NCBI GenBank assembly: GCA_009760885.1
Contig: CM019696.1
Coordinates: forward strand, 44,477,358 to 44,541,357
Length of the DNA stretch: 64,000 nucleotides
Direction: 5' to 3'
Origin: Achatina immaculata
Lineage: Eukaryota; Mollusca; Gastropoda; Stylommatophora; Achatinidae
Part shown: piece by piece, positions 23,790 through 36,929 of the stretch
How the letters are laid out: each line of letters opens with the position of its first letter
Numbering within the stretch: position 1 is the stretch's first letter
Program-made: the position numbers and the translations under genes
The notes under the pieces: generated by a model
Seen by the model: only the letters and a program-made list of their open reading frames with translations
The model's database searches: none
Told to the model about the DNA's origin: nothing

Positions 23790-24418
23790 CGACAAAGATA
23801 GTATCATTACATATGTGTTAGAGTCCAACAAAGATAGTATCATTACATGTGTGTAAGAGTTCAACAAAGACAGTATCATTACATGTGTGTAAGAGTTCAA
23901 CAAAGACAGTATCATTACATGTGTGTAAGAGTCCAACAAAGATAGTATCATTACATGTGTGTAAGAGTCCAACAAAGATAGTATCATTACATGTGTGTAA
24001 GAGTCCAACAAAGATAGTATCATTACACGTGTGTAAGAGTAACAAAGATAGTATCATTACATGTGTGTAAGAGTCCAACAAAGATAGTATCTTTACATTT
24101 GTGCAAGAGTCCAACAAAGATAGTATCATTACACGTGTGTAAGAGTAACAAAGATAGTATCATTACATGTGTGTAAGAGTCCAACAAAGATAGTATCTTT
24201 ACATTTGTGCAAGAGTCCAACAAAGATAGTATCATTACATGTGTGTAAGAGTCTAACAAAGATAGTATCATTACATGTTTGTAAGAGTCCAACAAAGATA
24301 GTATCATTACATGTGTATAAGAGTCCAACAAAGATAGTATCATTACATGTGTGTAAGAGTCCAACAAAGATAGTATCATTACATGTGTGTAAGAGTCCAA
24401 CAAAGATAGTATCATTAA
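23790..24418. repeat. 36-bp minisatellite
   Basis: About 17 copies of aacaaagatagtatcattac followed by atgtgtgtaagagtcc. The period is a multiple of three and leaves long open frames on both strands. Variants cluster at 24060-24215, where a sub-block is duplicated. Confidence 0.93.
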
Positions 24419-24549
24419 ACGTGGAATGGTACGGTCTTGGAAGGCATGATCGTAGGTGGGGAGAGTGCACCTATTATCATTTCATCCCTATTCCCCAAAA
24501 TAAAAATAAGCTGCCCTTGATTCCCTGGATGCGATAACTCGAAACTTTA

Positions 24550-24625
24550 CAGCAGTGCTTTCCAAGCTTTTCGCCTGCAGCGACCACTTTTCCAGCTACA
24601 CGTAAGCTGCAGACCACCATCTTAC
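24550..24625. mobile_element. Possible hAT-type MITE remnant
   Basis: cagtgctttccaagctttt followed by cgcctgcagcgaccac resembles hAT non-autonomous element ends. No matching opposite end was found, so this is tentative. Confidence 0.3.
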
Positions 24626-24991
24626 CTGCAATCCCACGAACTCTTACTTCTTTGTACATAACAGATGGCGTGTAACATCAGATCGATAGCGCATGCGCAG
24701 ACCACCTGATATCACTCGGTGGACCTCTTGTGGATTGCAGACTTAGAACTGGCGCTCTACACATTAACCAGTTGCGAAGAAACCATATCTTGTCATAGAA
24801 ACATGGCGGTGTTATATGTACAACAAACATACACGTGCTATATCGTTGTAGCATCACCAGCGAGAAAACTGGCCAAGACAAAGAAGTCTCAGTTCAGAAA
24901 TGAAGGCTTGTTTTGACGTCCCATCCTAGGATTAAGCTTATCTCGGCAGACAGACAGGGGCACAGTCATATGTCTGTGTCTTTTGTTCTGT

Positions 24992-25024
<33 letters not shown>
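24992..25024. repeat. (TC)n microsatellite
   Basis: Pure TC run. Confidence 0.9.
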
Positions 25025-25028
<4 letters not shown>

Positions 25029-25132
25029 CTTTCTTACACACGCACATCCATAATTATATGTTAGTTTCTGTGTTCTCTTACATACCAGTCTTCATGTCCT
25101 ATTATGCATCTTCTTTTTTTTTTCTTTTGTTC

Positions 25133-25216
25133 CATTACATTAGTTTTGTGTTCCATTACATTAGTTTTGTGTTCCATTACATTAGTTTTGTGTTCCATTA
25201 CATTAGTTTTGTGTTC
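25133..25216. repeat. 21-bp repeat, four copies
   Basis: Copies of ccattacattagttttgtgt plus t. Confidence 0.88.
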
Positions 25217-25359
25217 CCTTATACACACACACACATGTCTGCGTTCTTTCTCTTATACACCAGTTGTTGTTGTTCCCTTTTAATTTCCAGGAACGCTTGC
25301 AACAAATTATATCAACTGCCTTCTTCTTATCTTTCCTTTCAAATCTTCAGTCTTCTGAA

Positions 25360-26450
25360 GTCTTCTGTTAAATTCAGTTCAGATTTTGTGTACTTGTTAT
25401 CTGTCATTCATTCATTCATTCATTCATTCATTCATTTGCATGTCCATTACGGAACTTTGCCTCCCTAACAGCACTCCTGTATGCCTCTCGGTTGTGAGCA
25501 AGATGGCCTGCCGCTGCTGCATCCATTTGCAGATCGTCAACGATGTCTTGCAGCCATCTTTGTTTTGGTCTTCCTCTCTTTCTTTTTCCCATTATGTACC
25601 CTTCCAATACGGTCTTCTCTAAATTGTCATGACGTTTAATGTGTCTCTTTAATCCTCTTTACTAGCCAGCCTTCTTCAATATTAAGCTCTTGTAGTATAG
25701 ATATATTTGTTCTTTTTTGTGTCCACGATATTTGGAGAACTCTTCTGTAGCATTTACATTCAAAGGCATTTATGTGTTTCTCAGCTGTTTTGTTAAGTGT
25801 CCAGGTCTCATAGGCATATGTTGCGATGGGAAAGATGCATGCCCTTAAAAATCTTATTTTTATGGTTCTGTCTGCTCCTCTCCATAGATTCTTTATTTGT
25901 TTTACTTTCTGAAGAGCGATAGATGTCCTCCTTTTAATTTCCCTCGTTGTATCTCCATTATTAGTTAGTAGTGATCCAAGATATTCAAAACTCTCCACTT
26001 CTTCCAGTTTTTCCTCATTGATACATATTTCAGCTGCCTTGTTTGTTTTGTCAGTTGTCATCAATTTAGTTTTCTTCGCATTAAGATAGAGGTTCTACTC
26101 TTCGCTGTTCTTACGGACTGACATAATTAGTTTTTCCATTCCTTTTTGTGTTGTGGACAGTAATACTGTGTCATCAGCATATCTAATCTGTTATCTGTAG
26201 TTCACATAAAACTCTGTTCAGCTTTTGTATATTTGTTATCTATAGTTCACATAAAACTCTGTTCAGCTTTTGTGTACTTGTTATCTGTAGTTCACATAAA
26301 ACTCTGTTCAGCTTTTGTGTTTTTTCTATCTGTATTTCACACAAAACTATTAAGCTTTTGTGTACTTTCTATCTGTAGTTCATATAAAACTGTATTCAGC
26401 TTTTTTGCAGTGAGACTGTAGTTCACATAAAACTCTATTCAGCTTTCATA
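25360..26450. repeat. 45-bp minisatellite split by a LINE insertion
   Basis: Copies containing ttcacataaaactctgttca and agcttttgtgtactt lie at 26189-26450. A related unit, agattttgtgtacttgttatctgt, lies at 25380-25404 just left of the LINE. The element therefore seems to have inserted into this array or at its edge. Confidence 0.75.
25405..26188 (-). mobile_element. 5'-truncated RTE-type LINE with RT catalytic box
   Basis: Read on the minus strand, the copy begins in the reverse transcriptase palm at RYADDTVLLST (YADD box, plus-strand 26170-26184). It continues to KLMTTDKTN, SFEYLGSLLTNNG and RRVLQISWTQKRTN (25636-26064) and ends at the (ATTC)n tail at 25407-25436. An in-frame stop interrupts it before NLYLNAKKT. 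The repeat tgttatctgt at 25395-25404 and 26189-26198 is a 10-bp target-site duplication. It is inactive because it lacks the endonuclease and most of the RT. Confidence 0.9.
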
Positions 26451-26900
26451 TAATGATTTTCTATATATAGCTCATATAAAATCTTGTCAACTTTCGTATA
26501 CTGATCTTCTATCTTTTGTCTTAAGGTTAATCTTAATTCTACCCCAACAGCTCACAGAAAGCTCTTGTTCTAATTCTCACATTGGTTCCAGTTTTAGAAC
26601 GACGAGTTTGTTTAGGTTTGTACATAAACAATGTTACAGCCTCCCCTGTGTTCATTTTAAAATGTACAGATGTGTTTTTATCTCTTCTAAGTTTAGATTT
26701 ATAACTGCTCTCAAGGTTACGTTGAAGGAGGATTTAGGAAAACCTCTTCCATTGAGCATATCTGTACAATATTCTGCACATGTCTACGGGGGATGTTTTT
26801 TTTTTTTTTTTTGTTCAGTGGTAAAGATAAGCTTTTTCATCATCGAAACAAAAAGCCATTTTTAGGCAAAGAAGCCAGGCCAGACACTGGCGACATAAGA
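26451..26900. other. Unique stretch
   Basis: AT-rich, with a T13-16 run near 26796-26811. No gene seen. Confidence 0.45.
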
Positions 26901-27437
26901 CAGAAGAAGAGAGAACTGATGTTGTATGTGAAGACAGACAAGAAGAGAGAACTGATGTTGTATGTGAAGACAGACAAGAAGAGAGAACAGATGATGTATG
27001 TGAAGACAGACAAGAAGAGAGAACAGATGTTGTATGTGAAGACAGACAAGAAGAGAGAACAGATGTTGTATGTGAAGACAGACAAGAAGTTAGAACAGAT
27101 GTTGTATGTGATGACAGACAAGAAGAGAGAACAGATGATGTGTGTGAAGACAGACAAGAAGAGAGAACAGATGTTGTATGTGAGGACAGACAAGAAGAGA
27201 GAACAGATGTTGTATGTGAGGACAGACAAGAAGAGAGAACAGATGATGTATGTGAAGACAGACAAGAAGTTAGAACAGATGTTGTATGTGAAGACAGACA
27301 AGAAGTTAGAACAGATGTTGTATGTGAAGACAGACAAGAAGTTAGAACACATGATGTGTGAAGACAGACAAGAAGTTAGAACACATGATGTGTGAAGACA
27401 GACAAGAAGTTAGAACACATGATGTGTGAAGACAGAC
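26900..27437. repeat. 36-bp minisatellite
   Basis: About 15 copies of agacagacaagaagagagaa followed by cagatgttgtatgtga, the last ones shortened. The 200-residue plus-strand open frame translates as a repeated 12-residue unit resembling KTDKKREQMLYV. The 170-residue minus-strand frame is equally repetitive. Neither is credible as a gene. Confidence 0.92.
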
Positions 27438-27718
27438 AAGAAATTGTTACTGCTTCTAGTATTGTTTATTTTCAACTGAAAAAAGGAATAAAATGAGAGA
27501 AATGGCAATATTTTCGCCTAACGTCTTCATCAAGGACAGTATTTAAAAACAAAACAAGAACGGAACATACAAAAAAGAAACCACATATTTATGAAATATT
27601 CAGACTTCCTATTGCACGCCCTACCAACATATACATACAAATATAAGTACACACAAGCATATACAACACACAAAAACTCACACAAAAACTCACGCACAAA
27701 GACATAAAGAAGCACACA

Positions 27719-27860
27719 CTCATACTGTTTCTTCTTGCAAACTCTTCACATTCCACCATCCTCTATCTCACACTTCTACAAGCACACACTCATACTGTTT
27801 CTTCTTGCAAACTCTTCACATTCCACCATCCTCTATCTCACACTTCTACAAGCACACACT
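27719..27860. repeat. 70-bp tandem duplication
   Basis: Two identical copies beginning actcatactgtttcttcttg at 27719 and 27789. Confidence 0.93.
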
Positions 27861-27918
27861 CATACACACATTCAGCTGCACAATTCTTTTTTTTTTGGCT
27901 GCGGAAATTACGCCTCTC

Positions 27919-30900
27919 ATTCACCTCACGCGCTCCTATCCTCCTATTTCACGCGCTCTTGTCCTCCTATCTCACGCGTTCCTGTCCTCCTATCTCACGC
28001 GTTCCTGTCCTCCTATCTCACGCGCTCCTATCCTCTTATCTCACGCGCTCCTATCCTCCTATCTCACGCGCTCCTATCCTCCTATCTCACGCGTTCCTGT
28101 CCTCCTATCTCACGCGCTCTTGTCCTCCTATCTCACGCGCTCCTATCCTCCTATCTCACGCGCTCCTATCCTCCTATCTCACGCGCTCCTATCATCCTAT
28201 CTCACGCGCTCCTATCCTCCTATCTCACGCGCTCTATCCTCCTATCTCACGCGCTCCTATCCTCTATCTCACGCGCTCTATCCTCCTATCTCACGCGCTC
28301 CTATCATCCTATCTCACGCGCTCCTATCCTCCTATCTCACGCGCTCCTATCCTCCTATCTCACGCGCTCCTATCATCCTATCTCACGCGCTCCTATCCTC
28401 CTATCTCACGCGTTCCTGTCCTCCTATCTCACGCGCTCTTGTCCTCCTATCTCACGCGCTCCTATCCTCCTATCTCACGCGCTCCTATCCTCCTATCTCA
28501 CGCGCTCCTATCCTCTATCTCACGCGCTCTATCCTCCTATCCTCCTATCTCACGCGCTCCTGTCCTCCTATCTCACGCGCTCCTATCCTCCTATCTCACG
28601 CGCTCCTAACCTCCTATTTCACGCGCTCCTATTCTCCTATCCTCCTATCTCACGCGCTCCTATCTTCCTATCCTCCTATCTCACTCGCTCCTATCCTCCT
28701 ATCTCACGCGTTCCTGTCCTCCTATCTCACGCGCTCTTGTCCTCCTATCTCACGCGTCCTATCCTCCTATCTCACGCGCTCCTATCCTCCTATCTCACGC
28801 GCTCCTATCCTCCTATCTCACGCGCTCCTATCTTCCTATCCTCCTATCTCACGCGCTCCTATCCTCCTATCCTCCTATCTCACGCGCTCCTGTCCTCCTA
28901 TCTCACGCGCTCCTATCCTCCTATCTCACGCGCTCCTATCCTCCTATCTCACGCGCTTCTATCCTCCTAACCTCCTATTTCACGCGCTCCTATCTTCCTA
29001 ACCTCCTATCTCACGCGCTCTATCTTCCTAACCTCCTATCTCACGCGCTCCTATCTTCCTAACCTCCTATCTCACGCGCTCCTATCTTCCTATCCTCCTA
29101 TCTCACGCGATCCTATCTTCCTATCCTCCTATCTCACGCGCTCCTATCTTCCTAACCTCCTATCTCACGCGCTCCTATCTTCCTAACCTCCTATCTCACG
29201 CGCTCCTATCTTCCTAACCTCCTATCTCACGCGCTCCTATCTTCCTAACCTCCTATCTCACGCGCTCCTATCCTCCTATCTCACGCGCTCCTATCTTCCT
29301 AACCTCCTATTTCACGCGCTCCTATCCCCTATCTCACGCGCTCCTATCTTCCTAACCTCCTATCTCACGCGCTCCTATCTTCCTAACCTCCTATTTCACG
29401 CGCTCCTATCTTCCTAACCTCCTATTTCACGCGCTCCTATCCTCCTATCTCACGCGCTCCTATCTTCCTAACCTCCTATTTCACGCGCTCCTATCTTCCT
29501 AACCTCCTATCTCACGCGCTCCTATCTTCCTAACCTCCTATCTCACGCGCTCCTATCTTCCTAACCTCCTATCTCACGCGCTCCTATCCTCCTATCTCAC
29601 GCGCTCTATCCTCCTAACATCCTATTTCACGCGCTCCTATCCTCCTATCTCACGCGCTCCTATCCTCCTATCTCACGCGCTCCTATCTTCCTAACCTCCT
29701 ATTTCACGCGCTCCTATCTTCCTAACCTCCTATCTCACGCGCTCCTATCTTCCTAACCTCCTATCTCACGCGCTCCTATCTTCCTAACCTCCTATCTCAC
29801 GCGCTCCTATCCTCCTATCTCACGCGCTCTTATCCTCCTAACATCCTATTTCACGCGCTCCTATCCTCCTATCTCACGCGCTCCTATCCTCCTATCTCAC
29901 GCGCTCCTATCTTCCTAACCTCCTATTTCACGCGCTCCTATCCTCCTATCTCACGCGTTCCTATCCTCCTATCTCACGCGCTCCTATCCTCCTAACCTCC
30001 TATTTCACGCGCTCCTATCCTCCTATACTCCTATTTCACGCGCTCCTATCCTCCTATCTCACGCGCTCCTATCCTCCTATTTCTCGCGCTCCTATCCTCC
30101 TATCCTCCTATTTCACGCGCTCCTATCCTCCTATTTCACGCGCTCCTATCCTCCTATCCTCCTATTTCACGCGCTCCTATCCTCCTATCTCACGCGCTCC
30201 TATCCTCCTATCCTCCTATCTCACGCGCTCCTATCCTCCTATTTCACGCTCTCCTGTCCTCCTATCCTCCTATCTCACGCGCTCCTATCCTCCTATCCTC
30301 CTATTTCACGCGCTCCTATCCTCCTATTTCACGCGCTCCTATCCTCCTATCCTCCTATCTCACGCGCTCCTATCCTCCTATTTCACGCGCTCCTATCCTC
30401 CTATTTCACGCGCTCCTATCCTCCTATCCTCCTATCTCACGCGCTCCTATTCTCCTATCCTCCTATTTCACGCGCTCCTATCCTCCTATCCTCCTGTTTC
30501 ACGCGCTCCTATCCTCCTATCTCACGCGTTCCTATCCTCCTATCTCACGCGCTCCTATCCTCCTAACCTCCTATTTCACGCGCTTCTATCCTCCTATCCT
30601 CCTATTTCACGCGCTCCTATCCTCCTATCTCACGCGTTCCTATCCTCCTATCTCACGCGCTCCTATCCTCCTAACCTCCTATTTCACGCGCTCCTATCCT
30701 CCTATCCTCCTATTTCACGCGCTCCTATCCTCCTATCTCACGCGCTCCTGTCCTCCTATCTCACGCGCTCCTATCCTCCTATCTCACGCGCTCCTGTCCT
30801 CCTATCTCACGCGCTCCTATCCTCCTATCCTATCTCACGCGCTCCTATCCTCCTATCCTATCTCACGCGCTCCTATCCTCCTTTCCTATCTCACGCGCTC

Positions 30901-31552
30901 CTATCCTCCTATCCTATCTCACGCGCTTCTATCCTCCTATCTCACGCGCTCCTATCCTCCTATCCTATCTCACGCGCTCCTATCCTCCTATCTCACGCGC
31001 TCCTATCCTCCTATCCTATCTCACACGCTCCTATCCTCTATCCTATCTCACGCGCTCCTATCCTCTATCCTATCTCACTCGCTCCTATCCTCCTATCTCA
31101 CGCGCTCCTATCCTCTATCCTATCTCACGCGCTCCTATCCTCCTATCTCACGCGCTCCTATCCTCTATCCTATCTCACTCGCTCCTATCCTCCTATCTCA
31201 CGCGCTCCTATCCTCTATCCTATCTCACTCGCTCCTATCCTCCTATCTCACGCGCTCCTATCCTCTATCCTATCTCACGCGCTCCTATCCTCTATCCTAT
31301 CTCACGCGCTTCTATCCTCCTATCTCACGCGCTCCTATCCTCCTATCCTATCTCACGCGCTCCTATCCTCCTATCTCACGCGCTCCTATCCTCCTATCCT
31401 ATCTCACACGCTCCTATCCTCTATCCTATCTCACGCGCTCCTATCCTCCTATCCTATCTCACGCGCTCCTATCCTCTATCCTATCTCACGCGCTCCTATC
31501 CTCTATCCTATCTCACACGCTCCTATCCTCCTATCTCACACGCTCCTGTCCT
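27919..31552. repeat. 23-bp pyrimidine-rich satellite, 3.6 kb
   Basis: About 140 copies of ctcctatctcacgcgctcct plus atc, with longer forms carrying an extra ctcctatc or ttcctaac. The plus strand is nearly free of G outside the acgcg core, and each unit holds two CpGs. Zones differ: simple 23-mers to about 28970, ttcctaac-type composites at 28970-29930, ctcctatcctcc composites to about 30830, and cctatcctatc types to the end. Open frames of about 400 residues across it are artefacts. Confidence 0.95.
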
Positions 31553-31914
31553 CCCGGCCTGTTTATTAGCTGAACTTAACGCCGAATCTGTTCCTGGAGG
31601 TCTCACATATCTGCTGCAGCCAGGCGAAGTACCATGTGGCACGCCACTCTCAAGCCAGCCTCTATCTCCGCTGTAGGAACGACTCTGTATCTATCTGGCA
31701 CACATTAGTCTCGTCTCTCACCTTCCTCTGCAGCCTCCCGCCCCAAACATTCTTTTTTACAGGTTCTCGACCTCTACAAAGTGTGGTAGCACAGACTGTC
31801 AAACCAGCGAATTTTATTGTTTCTACTTCAGCTTGTTCTTTCATTTAACGCGCAGTATAGATGCTTAATTTGGTTAATTATTCACATTTTGTTTCAAAAT
31901 TCTTAATTTTCAAT
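31553..31914. other. Unique stretch
   Basis: Short open frames on both strands with no recognised family. Confidence 0.45.
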
Positions 31915-32405
31915 AGTTCTCTCACAGCTTTCAACCATTTCTCTCACAGCTTTCAACCATTTCTCTCACAGCTTTCAACCATTTCTCTCACATCTTCCAA
32001 CCATTTCTCTCACAGCGTTAAAACCAGTCTTGTAGCTTTGAACTAGTTCTCTCATAGCTTTGAACTAGTTCTCTCATAGCTTTGAACCAATTCTCTTACA
32101 GTTTTGAACCAGTTCTCTCATAACGTTGAATCCGTTTTGAACCAGTTCTCTCACAGCTTTGAACCAAGTCTCGTAGCTTTGAACCAATTCTCTCACAATT
32201 GTGAACCATTTCTCTCATAACTTTGAATCAGTTTTGAACCAAGTCTTTCACAGCTTTGAACCAAGTCTTTCACAGCTTTGAACCATGTCTCGCAGCTTTG
32301 AACCAAGTCTCTCACAGCTTTGAACCATGTCTTGCAGCTTTGAACCAAGTCTCTCACAGCTTTGAACCATGTCTCGCAGCTTTGAACCAGTTCTCCCAGT
32401 TTTTA
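31915..32405. repeat. ~22-bp degenerate minisatellite
   Basis: Copies of ctctcacagctttgaaccaa with variants such as tctcgcagc and tctcatagc. Copies near 32230-32390 are the most regular. Confidence 0.85.
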
Positions 32406-33344
32406 TCTCCAGAGCTGTCCACTCCTGTTTGTGTTCTCAAATGTTTTAAATATTTCTCAGGCAGAAAGTTGTAGCCCTGCCTCCATTGTTGTAGCTTGTT
32501 CTTGTAGCTACTAAAAGATCTATTTTTGTTCTATGTCACAAAGTAAATATCAAAAGCAGAAAGAACACATGACCGTTTTTATGTAACCAGATAATGTGGA
32601 AAAAACGTTGACCTCGGGGAAGAGACCTTGTGTACACGAAGAAAAAAAAACATTTAAGGGGAAGGCCACTGCTTAAACCCAGAAAACTGCCCATCATGGT
32701 AAAAAGTGGAGAAATGGTGGGAAAACTCCACTTTATCTCTGAAAAGCCTGCTCTCTCTCCTGCGCCTTCACTCCTACCAATCCCAAATCCCACCCTATAA
32801 ACAAAACATATTATGTAGAGCACAGTTATTGAGAGACGCGTGCTACTCTCAGGTGCCTGATCCTAAACAATATTTCCCCATCTGTAATATCCTTCTCAAA
32901 ACGCTTGCACGAGTTCGCACGCAGGTATAGGCACTCCGACCTATGTAATCAATATCCTTTAGTTGCAGTGTATACATTATCCTGTCATTCAGTCAGTGTT
33001 TCGTGTATACTGTCACTGTAGTTTACATTAGTAAGCTTTCTACGCCATCGCAAATGCTCCCATGTTTACAGTGCATACATAAAACCTCGATTATGTTCAT
33101 CTTTTGGAATTCGTTAGTTCACGGCGTTAAATTCTGGACACCATATCGTCTTCTTCTTTGGTAACTCCAGTTTGACCTGGAGACGCTGGGATTCTGCTGG
33201 CAGACTTCTCGTTCTATCCTCGGACAAGATGGACGACTCTCGGTAACTTTGTGTGCAACGAAAGTGTGCGGGTTTATTGCGAAATTTTAGTTAAAATTTA
33301 AAAAGAAACGACTTTAGGGTGTGTTTTTGGCAGGTGTGAAAGCT
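32406..33344. other. Unique stretch; candidate non-repetitive regulatory DNA
   Basis: About 940 bp of complex sequence, uncommon in this window. ATG at 33229 is followed by a GT donor-like cggtaac after four codons, but the splice phase does not fit the exon at 42745. I do not call a first exon. Confidence 0.4.
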
Positions 33345-33654
33345 AAGTTTTGTTAGTAAGTTCTTGCCTAGCATGGCCAAGTGACCTTCTGGACCACGGC
33401 TACCTCACGTTTTGTTAGTAAGTTCTTGCCTAGCATGGCCAAGTGACCTTCTGGACCACGGCTACCTCAAGTTTTGTTAGTAAGTTCTTGCCTAGCATGG
33501 CCAAGTGACCTTCTGGACCACGGCTACCTCAAGTTTTGTTAGTAAGTTCTTGCCTAGCATGGCCAAGTGACCTTCTGGACCACGGCTACCTCAAGTTTTG
33601 TTAGTAAGTTCTTGCCTAGCATGGCCAAGTGACCTTCTGGACCACGGCTACCTC
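33345..33654. repeat. 62-bp minisatellite, exactly five units
   Basis: 310 bp made of five 62-bp units that include cctagcatggccaagtgacc. Only one substitution is apparent (cacg for caag at about 33407). Confidence 0.95.
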
Positions 33655-35540
33655 ATTCTTATGCTACTTTAAGATGTGCTTAACAGACACATTTTGTTAG
33701 TTGAAGTGAATTTTGTTCATTGTTTTATATTGAAGTTTTCTTAGAAACAAACTCAAACAAATTCTCGGAAGAGGACACCTTTTTATTTAAAAATTCGTTT
33801 AGAAAAATGTATAATCACCCAGGCTAGATATGTCTTTTCATTAAATTATCTTGTATAGATTTTGCAAAGCATCACAATATATCAAGATTGTCAAGAAACT
33901 AGTCTTTACTTCAACAAAAATTCTTTCTAAAATGTAGTTGTTTATAATTTTGATGATAAAGTTAGCGGAGCCAAAGTGAGAGAACATTACTGAGATATCA
34001 TCAAGCTGACAGTAGTGTCCGAGCAGTTTCATGGTTAATTACCTCCCTTAAATGAACATCCTGGCTGGATATTTAGTTCAGAACTAGGACTTCCTAGATC
34101 GTCCTGAAATACTGTAGTTCTCAGATAGACAGTGTTTTCGTAAATGGTACACAACTGTAGCAGATTACTTCGGCCACACAAGTTTTAAAAGTAGTAACTA
34201 CTAAAAACCTTGCGTGAAATAATAAAGAATCTATAGTTCTTGTAGTCTAAACGTAAATTTTTGACTAAAATAAGGGAAAGAAAAGACCAGATTTTCAAAA
34301 TGATGGACGTTCATAAATAACAGCAAAGACAAATCATGATGAACTTAGCAGAAATATTGGAGAAAATACTTGTGTTTGTGACACAGAATAGTGAAACCGT
34401 TGTGACTGTGACAAATTAGCAGAAATATTGGAGAGAATACTTGTGTTTGTGACACACAATAGTGAAACGTTGTGACTGTGACACAGTATAGAGAAACTGC
34501 CGATGATTTATTGCTCATTTTAAGGGACGGCGATCGATGTATTGATTGCTTATTGAACTATTTTATGTTCTCTCTTTCCTGCCGTGGCAGACGAAAGTCT
34601 GTCATACATTACCAGTATCAGTATGTTCAGGGACTTTCTGTAAATGATATAAAAACATACTAACTATCAGAAGTCACCGAAGCAAAATGTTCACAATTTA
34701 TCACTGAGCGAGAATCTTATCTGCCAGTTCTTATCATATTTGTTTTCTCACTGGTATACCGGGCCAGTTTTACCTGTAGCACGCTGGCATTTTCTGGGGG
34801 CGTCTTCGGTGCTAGCGTACCTCGACCACCCCCGGCTGACGCAAACAGTGCTCCCACACTGCAAACACTCTTCTGATTTGTTGACGCAGTTATTACATTC
34901 AAGAACATTTTTTAAAAAAACGCCACCACCCGCCGTTCTGGTTTGACCTCGGTACTTAAGAATAGATTATTCATATCCAGTCTGTGTTCAGGGTGGAGTT
35001 GTGTGGAGCGTGTTGTGTCCAGTGTCAAAAAGTTGAACACCCCTGTCGTCTGTGCTGCTTAATTTAATGTAACCTCCTTTTGAAACAGTGGTGAGAGAAA
35101 CTAAGTTTATCGTGTAATGTAAGAGACAGAGCAGCGGATCTCAAAATATTGCCACAGACATGCCCCATACTGCTCGTGCTGTCAGTCTTTGATGTCTTGA
35201 TGGAGAAGGCTGCATACTTCTGTCCATTTTATTTCCGTTTAGTGGCATGCCTGCTCAAACATATCCGGTTTCATTCAGAAAGTTGTACTATAAACTATAC
35301 GTAGCTTATGTTATGTTTTACTAAAGTATACACAGCTTATATTATGTTTTAAGTAAAGTATATATAGTTTATGTTATGTTTTACTAAAATGTACACAGCT
35401 TATTTTATATTAAAGCGGAATTAGCTAATGTTATATTTATAAAGAGAACACAACTAACGGTTTACATCCCCTTGTTCAGCTCCAAACTAATGACTGCTCT
35501 CAGTAAGGACGAGAAATAAACAGTTCTCAAGTGTGTGGAG
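33655..35540. other. Mostly unique stretch
   Basis: AT-rich. It contains a 71-bp duplication at 34347 and 34418 (agcagaaatattggag) and three loose copies of a tatgttttactaaagtata motif near 35310-35400. No coding exon is recognisable. Confidence 0.45.
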
Positions 35541-35544
35541 AGAG

Positions 35545-36560
35545 GAAGCCTGCAAGCCTAAGATGTTGGAGAATCAAGTAGACATGTCAGACACATAAGA
35601 TGTGGGAGAATCAAGTAGACATGTCAGACACGTAAGATGTGGGAGAATCAAATAGACATGTCAGACACGTAAGATGTGGGAGAATCAAGCAGACATGTCA
35701 GACACGTAAGGTGTGGGAGAATCAAGCAGACATGTCAGACATGTAAGATGTGGGAGAATCAAGTAGACATGTCAGACACGTAAGGTGTGGGAGAATCAAG
35801 CAGACATGTCAGACACGTAAGGTGTGGGAGAATCAAGCAGACACATCAGACACGTAAGGTGTGGGAGAATCAAGTAGACATGTCAGACACGTAAGGTGTG
35901 GGAGAATCAAGCAGACACATCAGACACGTAAGATGTTGGAGAATCAAGTAGACATGTCAGACACGTAAGATATAGGAGAATCAAGTAGACATATCAGACA
36001 CGTAAGGTGTGGGAGAATCAAGTAGACACATCAGACACGTAAGGTGTGGGAGAATCAAGCAGACACATCAGACACGTAAGGTGTGGGAGAATCAAGTAGA
36101 CATGTCAGACGCGTAAGATATAGGAGAATCAAGCAGACATGTCAGACACGTAAGATGTTGGAGAATCAAGTAGACATGTCAGACACGTAAGATATAGGAG
36201 AATCAAGTAGACATATCAGACACGTAAGATGTTGGAGAATCAAGTAGAAACTTCTTAACCATAAGATGTGAGAGAATCAAGTAAATATTTCAGACACATA
36301 AGATGTGGGAGAATCAAACAGACATATCAGACACGTAAGATATGGGAGAATCAAGTAGACATATCAGACACGTAAGATGTGGGAGAATCAAATAGACATA
36401 TCAGACACGTAAGATGTGGGAGAATCAAGGAGACATTTCGAAAACGTAAGATGTTGGAGAATCACGTAGGCATGTCAGACACGTAAGGTGTGGGAGAATC
36501 AAACAGACATATCAGACACGTAAGATGTGGGAGAATCAAGTAGACATTTCGGGCACAAAA
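35545..36560. repeat. 37-bp minisatellite
   Basis: About 27 copies with gtgggagaatcaagtagaca and tgtcagacacgtaagat. Variants (acatatcagac, gatatagg) occur in a repeated order at about 35930-36240. Confidence 0.92.
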
Positions 36561-36929
36561 CGATGAAAGACACTGTCATATCTGTCAAGAATATTTTAAG
36601 TTTTTTTTTTCTTTAAAGATCCATTTGGGAGATTTTATCTTTTCCTGATAGATTTGTTCCTGTTATTTTCCTGACAGATTTGTTCCAGCTAAAAACAGAG
36701 ATATTACGATGACACTAATCTATGTTCTCCTCTTCTAAATTATTTCTAAAACAGCAGAGACAGCAATAAACGTTTTTGATTTAGTACACGCGTGCGTACT
36801 GTGTACGTTGTAGATGTTACCTTTAACCAAGTTTCGTGTACTAGAAGATGTAGAAAAATGAAATGGAATGAGATTAACTGCGTAGGTAACTTTGTGTAAT
36901 TCAAACATGGATAGTTTTTGTCACGCTGT

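Noticed and set aside
26793..27395. 200-residue KTDKKREQMLYV-type repeat frame
   Set aside because: The 36-bp repeat is a multiple of three. There is no start context, splice site or homologous domain.
27735..29001. Two ~400-residue open frames rich in SHALLSSYLTRSYPP-type repeats
   Set aside because: They lie in the 23-bp pyrimidine satellite. All three frames are open, so no selection for coding is shown.
33229..33242. Possible first coding exon (ATG, four codons, GT donor)
   Set aside because: It would end in phase 2, but exon a at 42745 needs one leading base. The join would read the wrong frame.
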